From positions 620,001 through 684,000 of the forward strand of contig NC_008209.1 of assembly GCF_000014045.1 (NCBI RefSeq): 64,000 nt of DNA, written 5' to 3'. Positions within the stretch are counted from its first letter, which is position 1. Each line of letters opens with the position of its first letter. Position numbers and translations under genes: made by a program. Below, in pieces: positions 27,698-36,846 of the stretch. This DNA is from Roseobacter denitrificans OCh 114 (lineage in GTDB: Bacteria; Pseudomonadota; Alphaproteobacteria; Rhodobacterales; Rhodobacteraceae). The notes beneath the pieces are model-generated. The model was not told the DNA's origin and searched no databases. It saw only the letters and a list, made by a program, of their open reading frames with translations.

Positions 27698-28746
27698 GGT
27701 ATCCATCCGTTGAATAAGGGGTGAGCCGATGACAGCGGCAACGAAACACGCGCGCCGCTTCGGGCAGAATGATATACCGCGCTCACCAGTTCAATAGAGG
27801 CCGCACCATCGGCGAGCGAAACAGCACCAGATGGCCGCCCCGCCAGATCATCTGCAATAGCCGCCAGAAACCCTGTGAAACCCGACGCTTCATCCGGGGT
27901 TTTTGTCAGGGCGTGATCAATATCTGGCTGGTCATTCGGGTCGCGGGCCATGAAGGACCAGTCTGATGTGCCGGGCGCATAGGGATTTGAACCCGATGTG
28001 ACGGTCAGCTTTTCAAACACGAACCGCAGGCGCGTTTCATCTGTTGCCGCCCCGAGGGTGATGTTGCTGGTTGCCAGTGCCCCATTCGCCATCTCAAAGG
28101 TCAGTGCCGCACAGTCCTCCGTTTCGATCGGATTGACGCGGGTCGTCGTCACCGCTGAAACGGCGCGGACTGGTCCCATGAAATGGGTCAGCAGGTCATG
28201 GGCGTGGATGGCATGGCCAAGAACCGCACCGCCCTGTTCGCCCGCCCATGTGCCGCGCCATGGCACGTCATAATAGGTACTGTCCCGCGACCAATGCGTT
28301 TCCAGCGCGGCCACCAGGGGCTGGCCCAAGAGGTCTGCGCGCTGCAGGTGGCGCAGCTGTGCACATGAACGACCCCAGCGATATTGAAAAACTGGATATA
28401 CCTTTCGGTTGTGGCGTTTGGCGGTCTGGGCAATCTGTTCCACCCCGGCGAGGCTGGTGGCCAGCGGTTTTTCACAGATGGCATTTTTGCCCGCAGCCAG
28501 TGCTTCCAGCGTGACGGGCAGATGCAGGTGCGGGGGCAGGCAAATGTCGATCAGGTCAATGTCGGGCCTTGCAAAAACGCCGTTCCAATCTGGTGTGATC
28601 AGGAAATCATGCGTGCCGCGCAGCGCCTCGGCACGGGTTTGATCCTTGTCCACAAGGGCCACAACCCGGAACAGATGCGGCAGCGCCTGATAGGCGGCAA
28701 GATGTTGCGCGCCGATTCCGGCCCCCAGAATGGCGACATTCAACAT
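27694..28746 (-). CDS. Gfo/Idh/MocA family oxidoreductase (first of four)
   Basis: A 350-residue NAD(P)-dependent dehydrogenase with the Rossmann motif GAGIGAQHL at 7-15, the EKP motif in CEKPLATS, and the catalytic GGAVLGHAIHAHD segment in the second domain. YYDVPWRGTW precedes it and is shared in form with the third Gfo/Idh protein here. Substrates of this family are sugars, inositols or sugar acids. It overlaps uxuA and begins one base after the next oxidoreductase gene ends. The start MLNVAILGAG at 28746 is preferred over 28785. Confidence 0.9.
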   Translation of the reverse strand: MLNVAILGAGIGAQHLAAYQALPHLFRVVALVDKDQTRAEALRGTHDFLITPDWNGVFARPDIDLIDICLPPHLHLPVTLEALAAGKNAICEKPLATSLAGVEQIAQTAKRHNRKVYPVFQYRWGRSCAQLRHLQRADLLGQPLVAALETHWSRDSTYYDVPWRGTWAGEQGGAVLGHAIHAHDLLTHFMGPVRAVSAVTTTRVNPIETEDCAALTFEMANGALATSNITLGAATDETRLRFVFEKLTVTSGSNPYAPGTSDWSFMARDPNDQPDIDHALTKTPDEASGFTGFLAAIADDLAGRPSGAVSLADGAASIELVSAVYHSARSGARVSLPLSSAHPLFNGWIP

Positions 28747-28747
28747 G

Positions 28748-29749
28748 TTACGCCCCTTCGGCCAGCGCTTGCGCTTGCAAGGCAAGCTCCATCACCTTAA
28801 AACAATGCGCTTGTGTCATCGCCGTTTCCGTGCGGTTTTCGATGTCATTGAGCAACTGGCCGAAATAGGGCAAGCCAGCGTCTGACGCGTCGATCTTTTC
28901 ACATCTGTCTCCGGTGACTAGGATCAGGTGATCCGTCCCTGCGCTGCCCCCGACATCCACGTATTTGCGCAACTCGATATAGCCTTCGGTGCCCAGAATG
29001 GTCAGCCGCCCATCGCCCCATGTAGGCAGCGCGTGGGGCGTGTACCAATCTACCCTGATGGACCCCGTGCCCTGATCGCTTTTCAAGGTGATCTCACCAA
29101 AATCCTGAAGCCCGGGGTGGGCCGGGTTCGCGTGGTTGGCCACGAAAGCATGGGTCACCTCGGCCTCTGTGGAGCCGGTGAAATGCAGGAACTGGTCGAT
29201 CTGATGCGAGGCGATATCCGTGAGGATACCGCCATATCGGCCGCGGTCAAAAAACCAATCCGGCCTGGTTTCCTTGTTCAGCCGGTGCGGTCCCAGCCCG
29301 GCGGTGTGCACGACCCGACCGATCGCGCCCTCGGCCACCAATGTGCTGGCGCGCGTCACGGCGGGGACTTCGAACCGTTCGGAAAAGTTGATCGACCAGA
29401 TCCGCCCGGTGTCACGCACAGTGCTGCGCAGATCGTCCAGCTGCGCCATGGTCGTGCAGCCGGGTTTGTCGGTCATCACATCCATGCCGCGCTGCATGCA
29501 TTGGATCGCCAGTGCTGCACGATCCGCCGGGATTGCAGCGATCAAGGCCAGATCTGCGCCAGACGCCAGTGCAGCATCGAGTGTTTCAAATCGGGTCAGA
29601 TGGGGAAAGCGTTTGCGAAACCCCTCAAGGCTGTGTAGCGTGCCTTCGGTCCAGAAGCCAAGGCATTGCGCCCCGGCGTCCAGCATGTTTTGCGTCATGC
29701 CGAAAATATGCCGGTGATCGAGACCGATTGCGACGAATTTGACGCTCAA
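28748..29749 (-). CDS. Gfo/Idh/MocA family oxidoreductase (second of four)
   Basis: A protein of about 333 residues (VKFVAIGLDHRHIFGMT...) with DKPG in place of EKP and GGILTDIASHQIDQFLHF as the active-site segment. It lacks the standard GxGxxG spacing: the N-terminus reads AIGLDHRHIFG, a divergent variant seen in some members. The start is probably the TTG at 29749, whose TTGA overlaps the preceding gene's stop and has AAAAGG upstream. It is the most divergent of the three adjacent paralogues, so it probably has a different substrate or step. Confidence 0.85.
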   Translation of the reverse strand: MSVKFVAIGLDHRHIFGMTQNMLDAGAQCLGFWTEGTLHSLEGFRKRFPHLTRFETLDAALASGADLALIAAIPADRAALAIQCMQRGMDVMTDKPGCTTMAQLDDLRSTVRDTGRIWSINFSERFEVPAVTRASTLVAEGAIGRVVHTAGLGPHRLNKETRPDWFFDRGRYGGILTDIASHQIDQFLHFTGSTEAEVTHAFVANHANPAHPGLQDFGEITLKSDQGTGSIRVDWYTPHALPTWGDGRLTILGTEGYIELRKYVDVGGSAGTDHLILVTGDRCEKIDASDAGLPYFGQLLNDIENRTETAMTQAHCFKVMELALQAQALAEGA

Positions 29750-30783
29750 ACCTGTGCCACCTTTTCCCAAGACCGTAACTTGCCGGATCGTTCCATTGCA
29801 TCAATGACCGCATGCGCCATTAGGGCCTGTTTCCCGGTGGCCATCGGGGCGCGCTGATCGGTGATGGCCAGCGCGAAGTCTTCGATCACGCTTTGATGCC
29901 ACGCGTGGGTAAAGGCCATGGGGTCCGCGCCGCCGCCAGTCGTGGCGCTGGCGCCATGTGTTTCTGTCTCCCCGTCCAGATGGGCAATCGTGAGCACGCC
30001 GCTTTCCAGATGCGCGCTGGCCTTGGTGCCGTGCAGGCTGATGGTTTCCGCCGTTCCCGGAAAAGCCGAAGTTGTGGCCGTCAGTGTACCCACACAGCCC
30101 CCGGCGGTTTCAAACAAGGCACCGGCCCAGTTTTCAGCCTCCAGCCTGTGCAGGGCGGTTTGGTGCATATGCGCGCAGACCTTGGAAAACGGTCCCAGTA
30201 ACCACAGCGCAAGGTCAAGTGTATGGATCGCCTGCGACATCATCACGCCACCGCCATCGCGGGCATAGGTGCCGCGCCCCGGGGCATCGTAATAGTCCTG
30301 ATCCCGCCACCACGGAACGCGAATTTCGGCATTGGTGATATCGCCCAGCTTGCCTTGATCAAGCGCCTGTTTCAACGCCTGTGACGCGGCGCGCGCGCGG
30401 TGCTGGAAGACGATACCAAGCGGCACAGCATGATCTGCGCAGAGCGTGACAATGTCTTGTGCGGCTTCAAGGGTCCGCTCAACGGGTTTTTCCATCAGGA
30501 TTGGTTTGCCCGCTCGCACCAAAGGCGCAATCAAGTCGCGCCGTGCATCCGGGGGCGTTGCAATGACAACGAAATCGACCCCAGGGTCGGCGGCAACCTC
30601 ATCCGCGTTTTGATAGGTTTTCACTGCGCGGCCAAGCACCTCAGCAGCATGTCTGCCATAGGCGCGAGCCTTTTCCGGGTCGCGCCCCATGATGCCGGAT
30701 AGATAAACGGTTTCAGCATCCCGAAAGGCCGTAAGATGTGTATCCGCCACCATGCCAAGCCCGATCAGAACGGCGTTTTTCAT
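29746..30783 (-). CDS. Gfo/Idh/MocA family oxidoreductase (third of four)
   Basis: A 345-residue protein with IGLGMVADTH at the nucleotide site, EKPVERT as the EKP motif and GGGVMMSQAIHTLDLALW as the catalytic segment. QDYYDAPGRGTYARD corresponds to YYDVPWRGTW in the first paralogue. Expected to oxidise or reduce a cyclic sugar or related polyol with NAD(P). The ATG at 30783 overlaps the KDG kinase stop (ATGA). Together with two neighbours it forms a tandem of three paralogues. Confidence 0.9.
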   Translation of the reverse strand: MKNAVLIGLGMVADTHLTAFRDAETVYLSGIMGRDPEKARAYGRHAAEVLGRAVKTYQNADEVAADPGVDFVVIATPPDARRDLIAPLVRAGKPILMEKPVERTLEAAQDIVTLCADHAVPLGIVFQHRARAASQALKQALDQGKLGDITNAEIRVPWWRDQDYYDAPGRGTYARDGGGVMMSQAIHTLDLALWLLGPFSKVCAHMHQTALHRLEAENWAGALFETAGGCVGTLTATTSAFPGTAETISLHGTKASAHLESGVLTIAHLDGETETHGASATTGGGADPMAFTHAWHQSVIEDFALAITDQRAPMATGKQALMAHAVIDAMERSGKLRSWEKVAQV

Positions 30784-31661
30784 GGCGCCGCCTTGGGTAT
30801 GATTGCCCCCCGATATTGTACGACCTGTGCCGCGCAATCATGTCCGGCACGCAAAGCCTGCGCCTGCGATCCGCCTGCCAAAAGCGCGGCGAGATAGGCA
30901 CCGTTGAAGCTGTCGCCCGCCGCCGTGGTATCCAGCACATGGGGCGCGGCACCGTAGGCTTGCGAGACTGCATCGCCCAGACTGATTGGCCCGTCAGCCC
31001 CGCGTTTCAACGCACCGGTGCCGTGATATCGGGTAAATCGCGCCTCAACCGCTGCGGCATCCTCATCAAAGAGCAGCATTTCATCATCAATGGAGGGCAG
31101 GCAGATGTCTGCACGTTCCCACAGCGCAGATGTCACGCGCTGTGCGGTCGGTTTATCCTCCCACAGGCGGGGTCGATAATTGCTGTCATAGGCCAGTTTG
31201 ATGGGTGTTCTGCCCAGCCACTCAACCAAAGCACTGCGCGCCGCATCAGGCAGGATCGCCACACTGATGCCCGAGAGGTACACAAGGTCATAGGCCTCAA
31301 GGATCGCGAAATCATAACCGGCACCGGTCTGGAACAGATCCCGCGCAGCGGCAGCACTGCGCCAATAGGTGAAGGAGCGTTCGCCATCCTCCGTGGTTGT
31401 GATCGCATAAAGGCCGGGGGATTTCCCGGTCAGGCGGGTCACAGCACCGGTGCCGATTGCTTGTGCTGCGATGAAGTCCTCGATCTGGTCCGAAAACGGA
31501 TCATCACCGAGGCAAGTCACGTAGTCGACGCTGAATTGCGGCGCGTTCCGTTTGAGGTAAATCGCCGTATTCAACGTGTCGCCCGCCACACCAACTTGGG
31601 AGGTCTGCCCCAGAATGGACAGTTCGATCATCGCTTCTCCGACGCAGGCGATACGGGTCAT
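30780..31661 (-). CDS. kdgK: 2-dehydro-3-deoxygluconokinase (PfkB family)
   Basis: KDG kinase phosphorylates 2-keto-3-deoxygluconate. The 293-residue protein begins MTRIACVGEAMIEL, has GVAGDTLNTAIYLKR, the KDG-kinase motif GERSFTYWRSAAAARDLF and the ATP-site PfkB signature LDTTAAGDSFNGAYLAAL with the catalytic Asp. It links the UxuA product to KDPG; the KDPG aldolase needed next is not in the window. It overlaps its two neighbours by 4 bp each. Confidence 0.92.
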   Translation of the reverse strand: MTRIACVGEAMIELSILGQTSQVGVAGDTLNTAIYLKRNAPQFSVDYVTCLGDDPFSDQIEDFIAAQAIGTGAVTRLTGKSPGLYAITTTEDGERSFTYWRSAAAARDLFQTGAGYDFAILEAYDLVYLSGISVAILPDAARSALVEWLGRTPIKLAYDSNYRPRLWEDKPTAQRVTSALWERADICLPSIDDEMLLFDEDAAAVEARFTRYHGTGALKRGADGPISLGDAVSQAYGAAPHVLDTTAAGDSFNGAYLAALLAGGSQAQALRAGHDCAAQVVQYRGAIIPKAAP

Positions 31662-32542
31662 TTACGCTGTTCCCTTTTCCAGATGACGAGGCCGGACGCC
31701 ACGATCACCAAGGCGCCGACGACGACCCAGAAATCAGGCACATCGCCAAAGATCAACCAACTGAAGGCGGCGATATAGATCATGAACGAATAGGTATAAG
31801 GCATCAGCGTATTGGCGGGCGCAAAGCGGTGCGCATTGGTGAGCAACTGATGCCCGCCCCAGCCCATCACGCCCAGCCCGACCAGCAATGCTGTGTCCAA
31901 TAGACTTTGCGGCGGAATCCAGAACCAGAGGGCAAAGGGCAGGGTCAGCATGGTTCCCAAAGCGCCGAGGTAGAGTTGCTGCGTTTCGGTTGCGACAATT
32001 CCGGCGAGTCTGCGGGTCATCAGGGAGTACAGCGCCAGTGCAGTCGCGTTATACAGTGGGAGGATCATGGCCGGATGGAACGTCTCGCCAAACGGGCGGA
32101 TCACGATCAGAACGCCGGCAAACCCCAACAGGATCGCCCCCCAGCGCCACGGCCCGATTTGTTCTTTCAGGATGGTCATCGACAAAAAGCACACGATGAT
32201 CGGGCTGGAAAACATGATCGCCGAAATGATCGTCAGTGGCAGATAGCTCAGCGCATAGAAATTACCCAATGTCGCGGATATCAGCAGCAAGGCCCGGCTC
32301 AGTACCAGCCAGATGTGATCGGTGCGAAACCGATCGAGGGCCATGCCATCCTTGGCAATCATGCCCACCGAAATCACCAGATGCCCGGCGTAGCGCATGA
32401 ACACCAGTTGAAACGCCGGATAGCCCGCCAGCGCAAGCCATTTGGCCGAAACATCGACCATCGCAAAGAAGTACCAGGCCACCAGCATCATGAGAATGCC
32501 AAGCTGGGGCCGGTCTTCTATGGCTCGCGCTGCGACCGCCAT
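31658..32542 (-). CDS. DMT family transporter (EamA)
   Basis: A 294-residue membrane protein with ten predicted helices and two EamA repeats (about 15-145 and 160-290). It contains WYFFAMVDVSAKWLALAG in the first repeat and GWGGHQLLTNAHRFAPANTLMPYTY in the second. It may import or export a metabolite of the pathway; substrate unknown. Its start directly abuts the stop of the beta-hydroxyacid dehydrogenase gene, and it overlaps kdgK, so it is an integral member of the operon. Confidence 0.88.
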   Translation of the reverse strand: MAVAARAIEDRPQLGILMMLVAWYFFAMVDVSAKWLALAGYPAFQLVFMRYAGHLVISVGMIAKDGMALDRFRTDHIWLVLSRALLLISATLGNFYALSYLPLTIISAIMFSSPIIVCFLSMTILKEQIGPWRWGAILLGFAGVLIVIRPFGETFHPAMILPLYNATALALYSLMTRRLAGIVATETQQLYLGALGTMLTLPFALWFWIPPQSLLDTALLVGLGVMGWGGHQLLTNAHRFAPANTLMPYTYSFMIYIAAFSWLIFGDVPDFWVVVGALVIVASGLVIWKREQRK

Positions 32543-33430
32543 TTAGCCGCTGTATTTAACGGCAAAGAAATCAACCATCTGGCTGACCATGTCATCGCCA
32601 CGCCCGGTATCGCGCGCCTCTGTCAAAGCGGAGAGGGCGCATTGCGACATCATGCTTTTGACGCCTGCGTCATCCGCCATCTTCGAATAGTACCCGACGT
32701 CCTTGGCCGCGTTCTTGATCGCAAAAGCCAGCAGGTTCGGATCGCCGTCCACGCCGTACCCTTTGACGAAATCCATCATCCCGCTGTGCAGCGGTCCGGC
32801 GGCCATCACGTCATAAAGTTCCTTGCGGTTCACACCGGCGATGTCGGCCATGGCAAAGGCTTCGGCCATGGCATTGGCCACGGTCATGCCAAAGAAGTTG
32901 TTGATCAGCTTGATCGTATGCCCGGACCCGAGGGCACCGAGGTGAAACACGTTTTCGCCCAGATCTTTCAAGACACCTTCGACCTTGTCAAAGGCCGTCT
33001 TGTCGCCCGAACACATGATGTTGAGCAATCCGTCCTTGGCGTGGCTGGGGGTGCGGCCAAGGGGAGCATCCAGATAGGTGCCGTCTGCTTCTGCGACCTC
33101 TGTGCCGAGCGCACGGGTGGATGCTGGCAGCGATGTGCCGAAATCAATCACCACAGCGCCGGGTTTGAGACCGGCAATCACGCCATCCTCGCCGCGCATC
33201 CGGCTTTCCACGTGGTCTGATGTGCCCATGCACAGCATGATAATGTCGCTGGCTGCGGCCACCTCTTTGGCGCTGGCGGCTTCCGTTGCCCCGCGGGCGA
33301 TGGCAGCGTCCAGATGGGTACGGTCGCGGTTGCCCAAGACTGTCAGCGTGTATCCCTGATCCTGCAGGCGGCCGACCATGGCCCCGCCCATAAGCCCAAG
33401 GCCGATGAATCCGATCGTTGGTTTTGTCAT
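32543..33430 (-). CDS. NAD(P)-dependent beta-hydroxyacid dehydrogenase
   Basis: A 295-residue member of the 3-hydroxyisobutyrate/tartronate-semialdehyde reductase family. Motifs: GFIGLGLMGGAMVGRL (nucleotide binding), DFGTSLPASTRALG, DAPLGRTPSHAKDGLLNIMC (substrate loop) and GSGHTIKLINNFFG with the catalytic Lys. It probably reduces tartronate semialdehyde or oxidises a related hydroxyacid in the sugar-acid pathway. AGGAGA precedes the ATG at 33430; the PhyH gene ends 12 bp upstream. Confidence 0.9.
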   Translation of the reverse strand: MTKPTIGFIGLGLMGGAMVGRLQDQGYTLTVLGNRDRTHLDAAIARGATEAASAKEVAAASDIIMLCMGTSDHVESRMRGEDGVIAGLKPGAVVIDFGTSLPASTRALGTEVAEADGTYLDAPLGRTPSHAKDGLLNIMCSGDKTAFDKVEGVLKDLGENVFHLGALGSGHTIKLINNFFGMTVANAMAEAFAMADIAGVNRKELYDVMAAGPLHSGMMDFVKGYGVDGDPNLLAFAIKNAAKDVGYYSKMADDAGVKSMMSQCALSALTEARDTGRGDDMVSQMVDFFAVKYSG

Positions 33431-33442
33431 GCGAGGTGTCTC

Positions 33443-34330
33443 CTATTTCGCGGTATCAAAGGCACGTTTTTTCATGCCTTTCTGGATTTCGTAGATTGAT
33501 ATCGGCACGTCCGGCTGCGGTTGCGGGATCCGCACAGGGATGTTTTTCAGGCGTGGGTTTTTCGTGGGCTGCCCGCAAAGCATACGGGTATCGTAATCCT
33601 CGATCCCGTCCCAGCGCGTCATGGACCCCATGATCGGAAAGGCATCCGCCGCCATCATTTCGAAAAACAGGATACGGCGTGGCCGGTCAGAGGTATTCAG
33701 CGCCGAGCCATGCACAATGCGGCCGTGATGGATGCTGATAGACCCCGCCGGGCCGGTCAGTTGAACCGCGTCGTCAGGGTTCAGCCCATTGTCCTCGGGC
33801 AGCATCGCACCCGCAAAGACGCCATCCACATGATGATCATAGACCGGCCCCTTATGGCTTTCCGGGTAGACCATAAGCGGCCCGTTTTCAGCGGCCATAT
33901 CGTCGATCAATACCCCGATGGCCAGAATGTCATCGTTGGTATGGGGGTAAAAGGCATAGTCCTGATGCCATTCGACCGCCGCGCCATAGCCCGCCGATTT
34001 CATATTCAGTTTGGTCGTGTGCAGACGCAGGTCAGGCCCGATCAGATCGCGTGCCGGGCCGAGAATGTGGTCTGAAACCATCAAGTCGCGCACCACATCC
34101 GATATCATATGCGGCAGTTTCACACGCCTCAGACGTGGCTCGGCTGGCGTATGGGTATCCTCAAGGTCCAGGCGGTCGTTCGACTGCGTCATGCCAGCGG
34201 CTTCGGTCTCAAACCGGGTGATCTCGTCGCGGAGTTGCGTGATCCATTCGGGCGGTATCTGGTTTTCCACAACCAGATAGCCACGGTCATTGTATCGCGT
34301 GACCTGTTCAGGCGAGAGCACTTCGGGCAT
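33443..34330 (-). CDS. Phytanoyl-CoA dioxygenase (PhyH) family protein, first copy
   Basis: A 295-residue Fe(II)/2-oxoglutarate-dependent oxygenase. The metal ligands are visible: EWHQDYAFYPH (His-x-Asp) and IVHGSALNTSDRPRR (distal His, then Arg for 2-oxoglutarate). It begins MPEVLSPEQVTRYNDRGYLV, typical of bacterial PhyH proteins. Such enzymes hydroxylate small molecules or demethylate ethers. The start at 34330 has AGGAGA upstream and the gene overlaps the neighbouring Gfo/Idh gene by 23 bp. No CoA-related gene is nearby, so the substrate is probably not an acyl-CoA. Confidence 0.9.
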   Translation of the reverse strand: MPEVLSPEQVTRYNDRGYLVVENQIPPEWITQLRDEITRFETEAAGMTQSNDRLDLEDTHTPAEPRLRRVKLPHMISDVVRDLMVSDHILGPARDLIGPDLRLHTTKLNMKSAGYGAAVEWHQDYAFYPHTNDDILAIGVLIDDMAAENGPLMVYPESHKGPVYDHHVDGVFAGAMLPEDNGLNPDDAVQLTGPAGSISIHHGRIVHGSALNTSDRPRRILFFEMMAADAFPIMGSMTRWDGIEDYDTRMLCGQPTKNPRLKNIPVRIPQPQPDVPISIYEIQKGMKKRAFDTAK

Positions 34331-35330
34331 GGCCGTCTCCTGTCGTCTGAGCTGCCAGTTGGTCTTCGATGGCCAGTGCGATTTCAAGCGTTCGGGTCGC
34401 ATCCGCAACATCAATCAGTGGCGCGGCCCCGTCCATCACGTCAAGGAAATGATCCAGCTGTGCGTCGAGGGGTGGTTTCGTGTTGTCCGCGCGGACCAAA
34501 GGTTTTTGGCGCGCGGATTTCCCCCAGTCTGTTCCCTGCCACAGCGTCATGGAGGGAAAACTGACCGCGCCATCCGTGCCGGAAATCCGCAGCATATCCT
34601 GACCGGTTGTGCCGATATTGGGGTTCTCGCCGGTGGCTGCTTCGAACCCCCAGGGGCTGGGCGTGGTATCGGCAAAGCTGATGGTGCCTGTCGCCCCATC
34701 TTCAAAGGCCAGCGCGATGGCACCGGATTCGATCCGCGTCTCCCCGCGCAGGCCGCGCCCGCGCAAGGCTGCTGTTGCAACGATCTCACCGACCACGAAA
34801 CGCAAAGTGTCAATGTCATGCACGAGGTTGATAAGAACAGGACTGCCGCCTGCCGTGCGCCAATTCCCGTCAAAATAAGCATCCGGCTTGCGCATGGCCC
34901 AGATCATGCTGAGCGTGACCGGCGTCCCAATAGCGCCCTCGGTCAGCAGGTGTTTCAATTGCTGGACCGACGCGTGATAGCGGCGATGATGTCCGACCAG
35001 CGAACCGACACCAGCCTGTTGCACCGCATCGCCGAGCGCGCGCGCGGCGCCCATATCGCCCGCGACAGGTTTTTCGATCAGCATATGCCAGCCATGTTCG
35101 GCGGCATACTGACCCTGTGCGCTGTGTAAATCCGTCGGTGTCGCGAGGATCACACCGTCCACGGGTGTTGTCACCTGCGCCATGTCTTCAAAGCGTGGGA
35201 TGCCTTCGCCAGTTTTGATATCAGGGTTCGGATCAACGAGGCCAACCAGCGTGCAGCGTGGGTGGTCTTTCACTGTCTGCACGTGACGTGCACCAATCAA
35301 CCCTCCACCCACGATGAGGACTTTTTTCAC
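34308..35330 (-). CDS. Gfo/Idh/MocA family oxidoreductase (fourth)
   Basis: A 340-residue protein with VLIVGGGLIGARHV at the nucleotide site, LIEKPVAGDMGAARAL (EKP) and GGSPVLINLVHDIDTLRF as the active-site segment with His and Asp. It sits between a PhyH gene and the UxaA-family gene, apart from the other three paralogues. The GTG at 35330 overlaps the UxaA stop (GTGA). The oxidised substrate may be the product of one of the dioxygenases; this is inference. Confidence 0.9.
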   Translation of the reverse strand: MKKVLIVGGGLIGARHVQTVKDHPRCTLVGLVDPNPDIKTGEGIPRFEDMAQVTTPVDGVILATPTDLHSAQGQYAAEHGWHMLIEKPVAGDMGAARALGDAVQQAGVGSLVGHHRRYHASVQQLKHLLTEGAIGTPVTLSMIWAMRKPDAYFDGNWRTAGGSPVLINLVHDIDTLRFVVGEIVATAALRGRGLRGETRIESGAIALAFEDGATGTISFADTTPSPWGFEAATGENPNIGTTGQDMLRISGTDGAVSFPSMTLWQGTDWGKSARQKPLVRADNTKPPLDAQLDHFLDVMDGAAPLIDVADATRTLEIALAIEDQLAAQTTGDGHARSALA

Positions 35331-36835
35331 ATCACAGCCCCGATTTGCCATGGCACGAATTCGTAATCGCCAAGGCCTTGCGCTTCGGATTTTGTTGCCT
35401 CGCCTGAGGCGACGCGCAAAAACATCTCGTAAATCTCGCGCCCCTTCTCTTCGACGCTTATGCCCTCGGTCAGGATGGTGCCGGCATCAACATCCATGTC
35501 CTCGCTCATGCGCTTTGCCATGGCCGAATTGGTCGCCACCTTGATGGTCGGGCTGGGTTTTGACCCAAATGCGGAGCCGCGCCCCGTGGTGAAACAAACC
35601 AGATTGCAGCCCCCAGCGATCTGGCCCGTGACGGAAGCCGGATCATAGCCGGGGCTGTCCATGAAGGTGAAGCCGCGCGCGCGTACAGGTTCGGCGTATT
35701 TGTAGACCCCCATCAGCGGTGAGGTGCCGCCCTTGGCCGCAGCACCGAGCGATTTTTCAAGGATCGTGGTCAAGCCGCCTGCCTTGTTGCCGGGCGACGG
35801 GTTGTTGTCCATCGTGCCTTTGTTGCGGGCGGTGTAATCCTCCCACCACTTGATCAGGCCGACAAGCTGTTCACCGGTTGCGCGGTCTATGGCGCGACGC
35901 GTTAGCAAGTGCTCAGCGCCATAAATCTCGGGTGTTTCCGCCAAAACGCCGGTGCCGCCCTGTGCTGCCAGCAGATCACAGGCATGACCCAGCGCAGGGT
36001 TCGCCGTGATGCCCGACCATGCGTCTGATCCGCCGCATTGCAAGGCGACCATTAACTCGGACGCGGGGCACTGCGTGCGTGTCGCCTGATTGGCGATGGG
36101 CAGCATCGCCTCGATCTTCTGGATGCCCATTTCGATGGTCTTGCGCAGGCCCGCAACCGACTGGATGTTCATGACCTGAAAGGTTTTGCTTTGCTTCAGG
36201 CCATAGGCTTCGAGGAGCCAGTCGATCTGGTTCATTTCGCACCCAAGACCGACCATCAAAACGCCAGCATGGTTCGGATGGCGCGCATAGCCCCACATCA
36301 CCCGTTGCAGGGCCTCAAACCCATCGCCATCACCTGCCATACCGCAGCCCGTGCCATGCACGAAAGCCGCCACACCGTCGACGTTGGGATAGGCGGCCAT
36401 CACCTCGGGGGTGAAGTGGTTGGCAATCATCCGCGCCGCCGTGGCCGAGCAGTTTACCGAGGTGACAATCGCGATGTAGTTGCGCGTGCCCACCGCGCCG
36501 TTCTCGCGCCGAAAGCCCATAAAGGTGTCGCGCTCCGCCTCTGGCACAGGTGTGACGGGCCGTTGATCGGTTGAGAATTCATAGTCGGCATCTGTATTGC
36601 GAAACTCGACGTTTTGCGTGTGTACGTGATCACCTGCGGCGATATCCTCAATGGCATAGCCAATGATCTGTGCATATTTGCGGATAGCATCGCCCTTGGG
36701 GATCGCTTGCGTTGCGATCTTATGCCCTGAGGGGATCAACGCGTTCGTGGTTGCGCCGCCGATTTCAACGCCGACTTCGAGCGCGCGGGTGGCAGTCACG
36801 ACATTATCTGAGGGATCAAGGCGAACAATTTCCAT
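35327..36835 (-). CDS. UxaA family dehydratase (altronate dehydratase-like)
   Basis: A 502-residue protein. The short N-terminal SAF domain (about 1-95) is followed by the large UxaA/GarD catalytic domain: VGTRNYIAIVTSVNCSATAARMI, FVHGTGCGM, LMVGLGCEMNQID and LQCGGSDAWSGITANPALG, with conserved cysteines for an iron centre. Family members dehydrate altronate, galactarate or sulfolactate; altronate is likeliest in this context but not proven. The start at 36835 gives the normal SAF beginning (MEIVRLDPSDNVVTATRAL). Confidence 0.9.
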   Translation of the reverse strand: MEIVRLDPSDNVVTATRALEVGVEIGGATTNALIPSGHKIATQAIPKGDAIRKYAQIIGYAIEDIAAGDHVHTQNVEFRNTDADYEFSTDQRPVTPVPEAERDTFMGFRRENGAVGTRNYIAIVTSVNCSATAARMIANHFTPEVMAAYPNVDGVAAFVHGTGCGMAGDGDGFEALQRVMWGYARHPNHAGVLMVGLGCEMNQIDWLLEAYGLKQSKTFQVMNIQSVAGLRKTIEMGIQKIEAMLPIANQATRTQCPASELMVALQCGGSDAWSGITANPALGHACDLLAAQGGTGVLAETPEIYGAEHLLTRRAIDRATGEQLVGLIKWWEDYTARNKGTMDNNPSPGNKAGGLTTILEKSLGAAAKGGTSPLMGVYKYAEPVRARGFTFMDSPGYDPASVTGQIAGGCNLVCFTTGRGSAFGSKPSPTIKVATNSAMAKRMSEDMDVDAGTILTEGISVEEKGREIYEMFLRVASGEATKSEAQGLGDYEFVPWQIGAVM

Positions 36836-36846
36836 GAGAGGTCCTT

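Noticed and set aside
31907..33220. Plus-strand open frame of about 437 codons opposite the EamA transporter and beta-hydroxyacid dehydrogenase genes
   Set aside because: It crosses two real genes, has His/Arg-rich composition and no domain.
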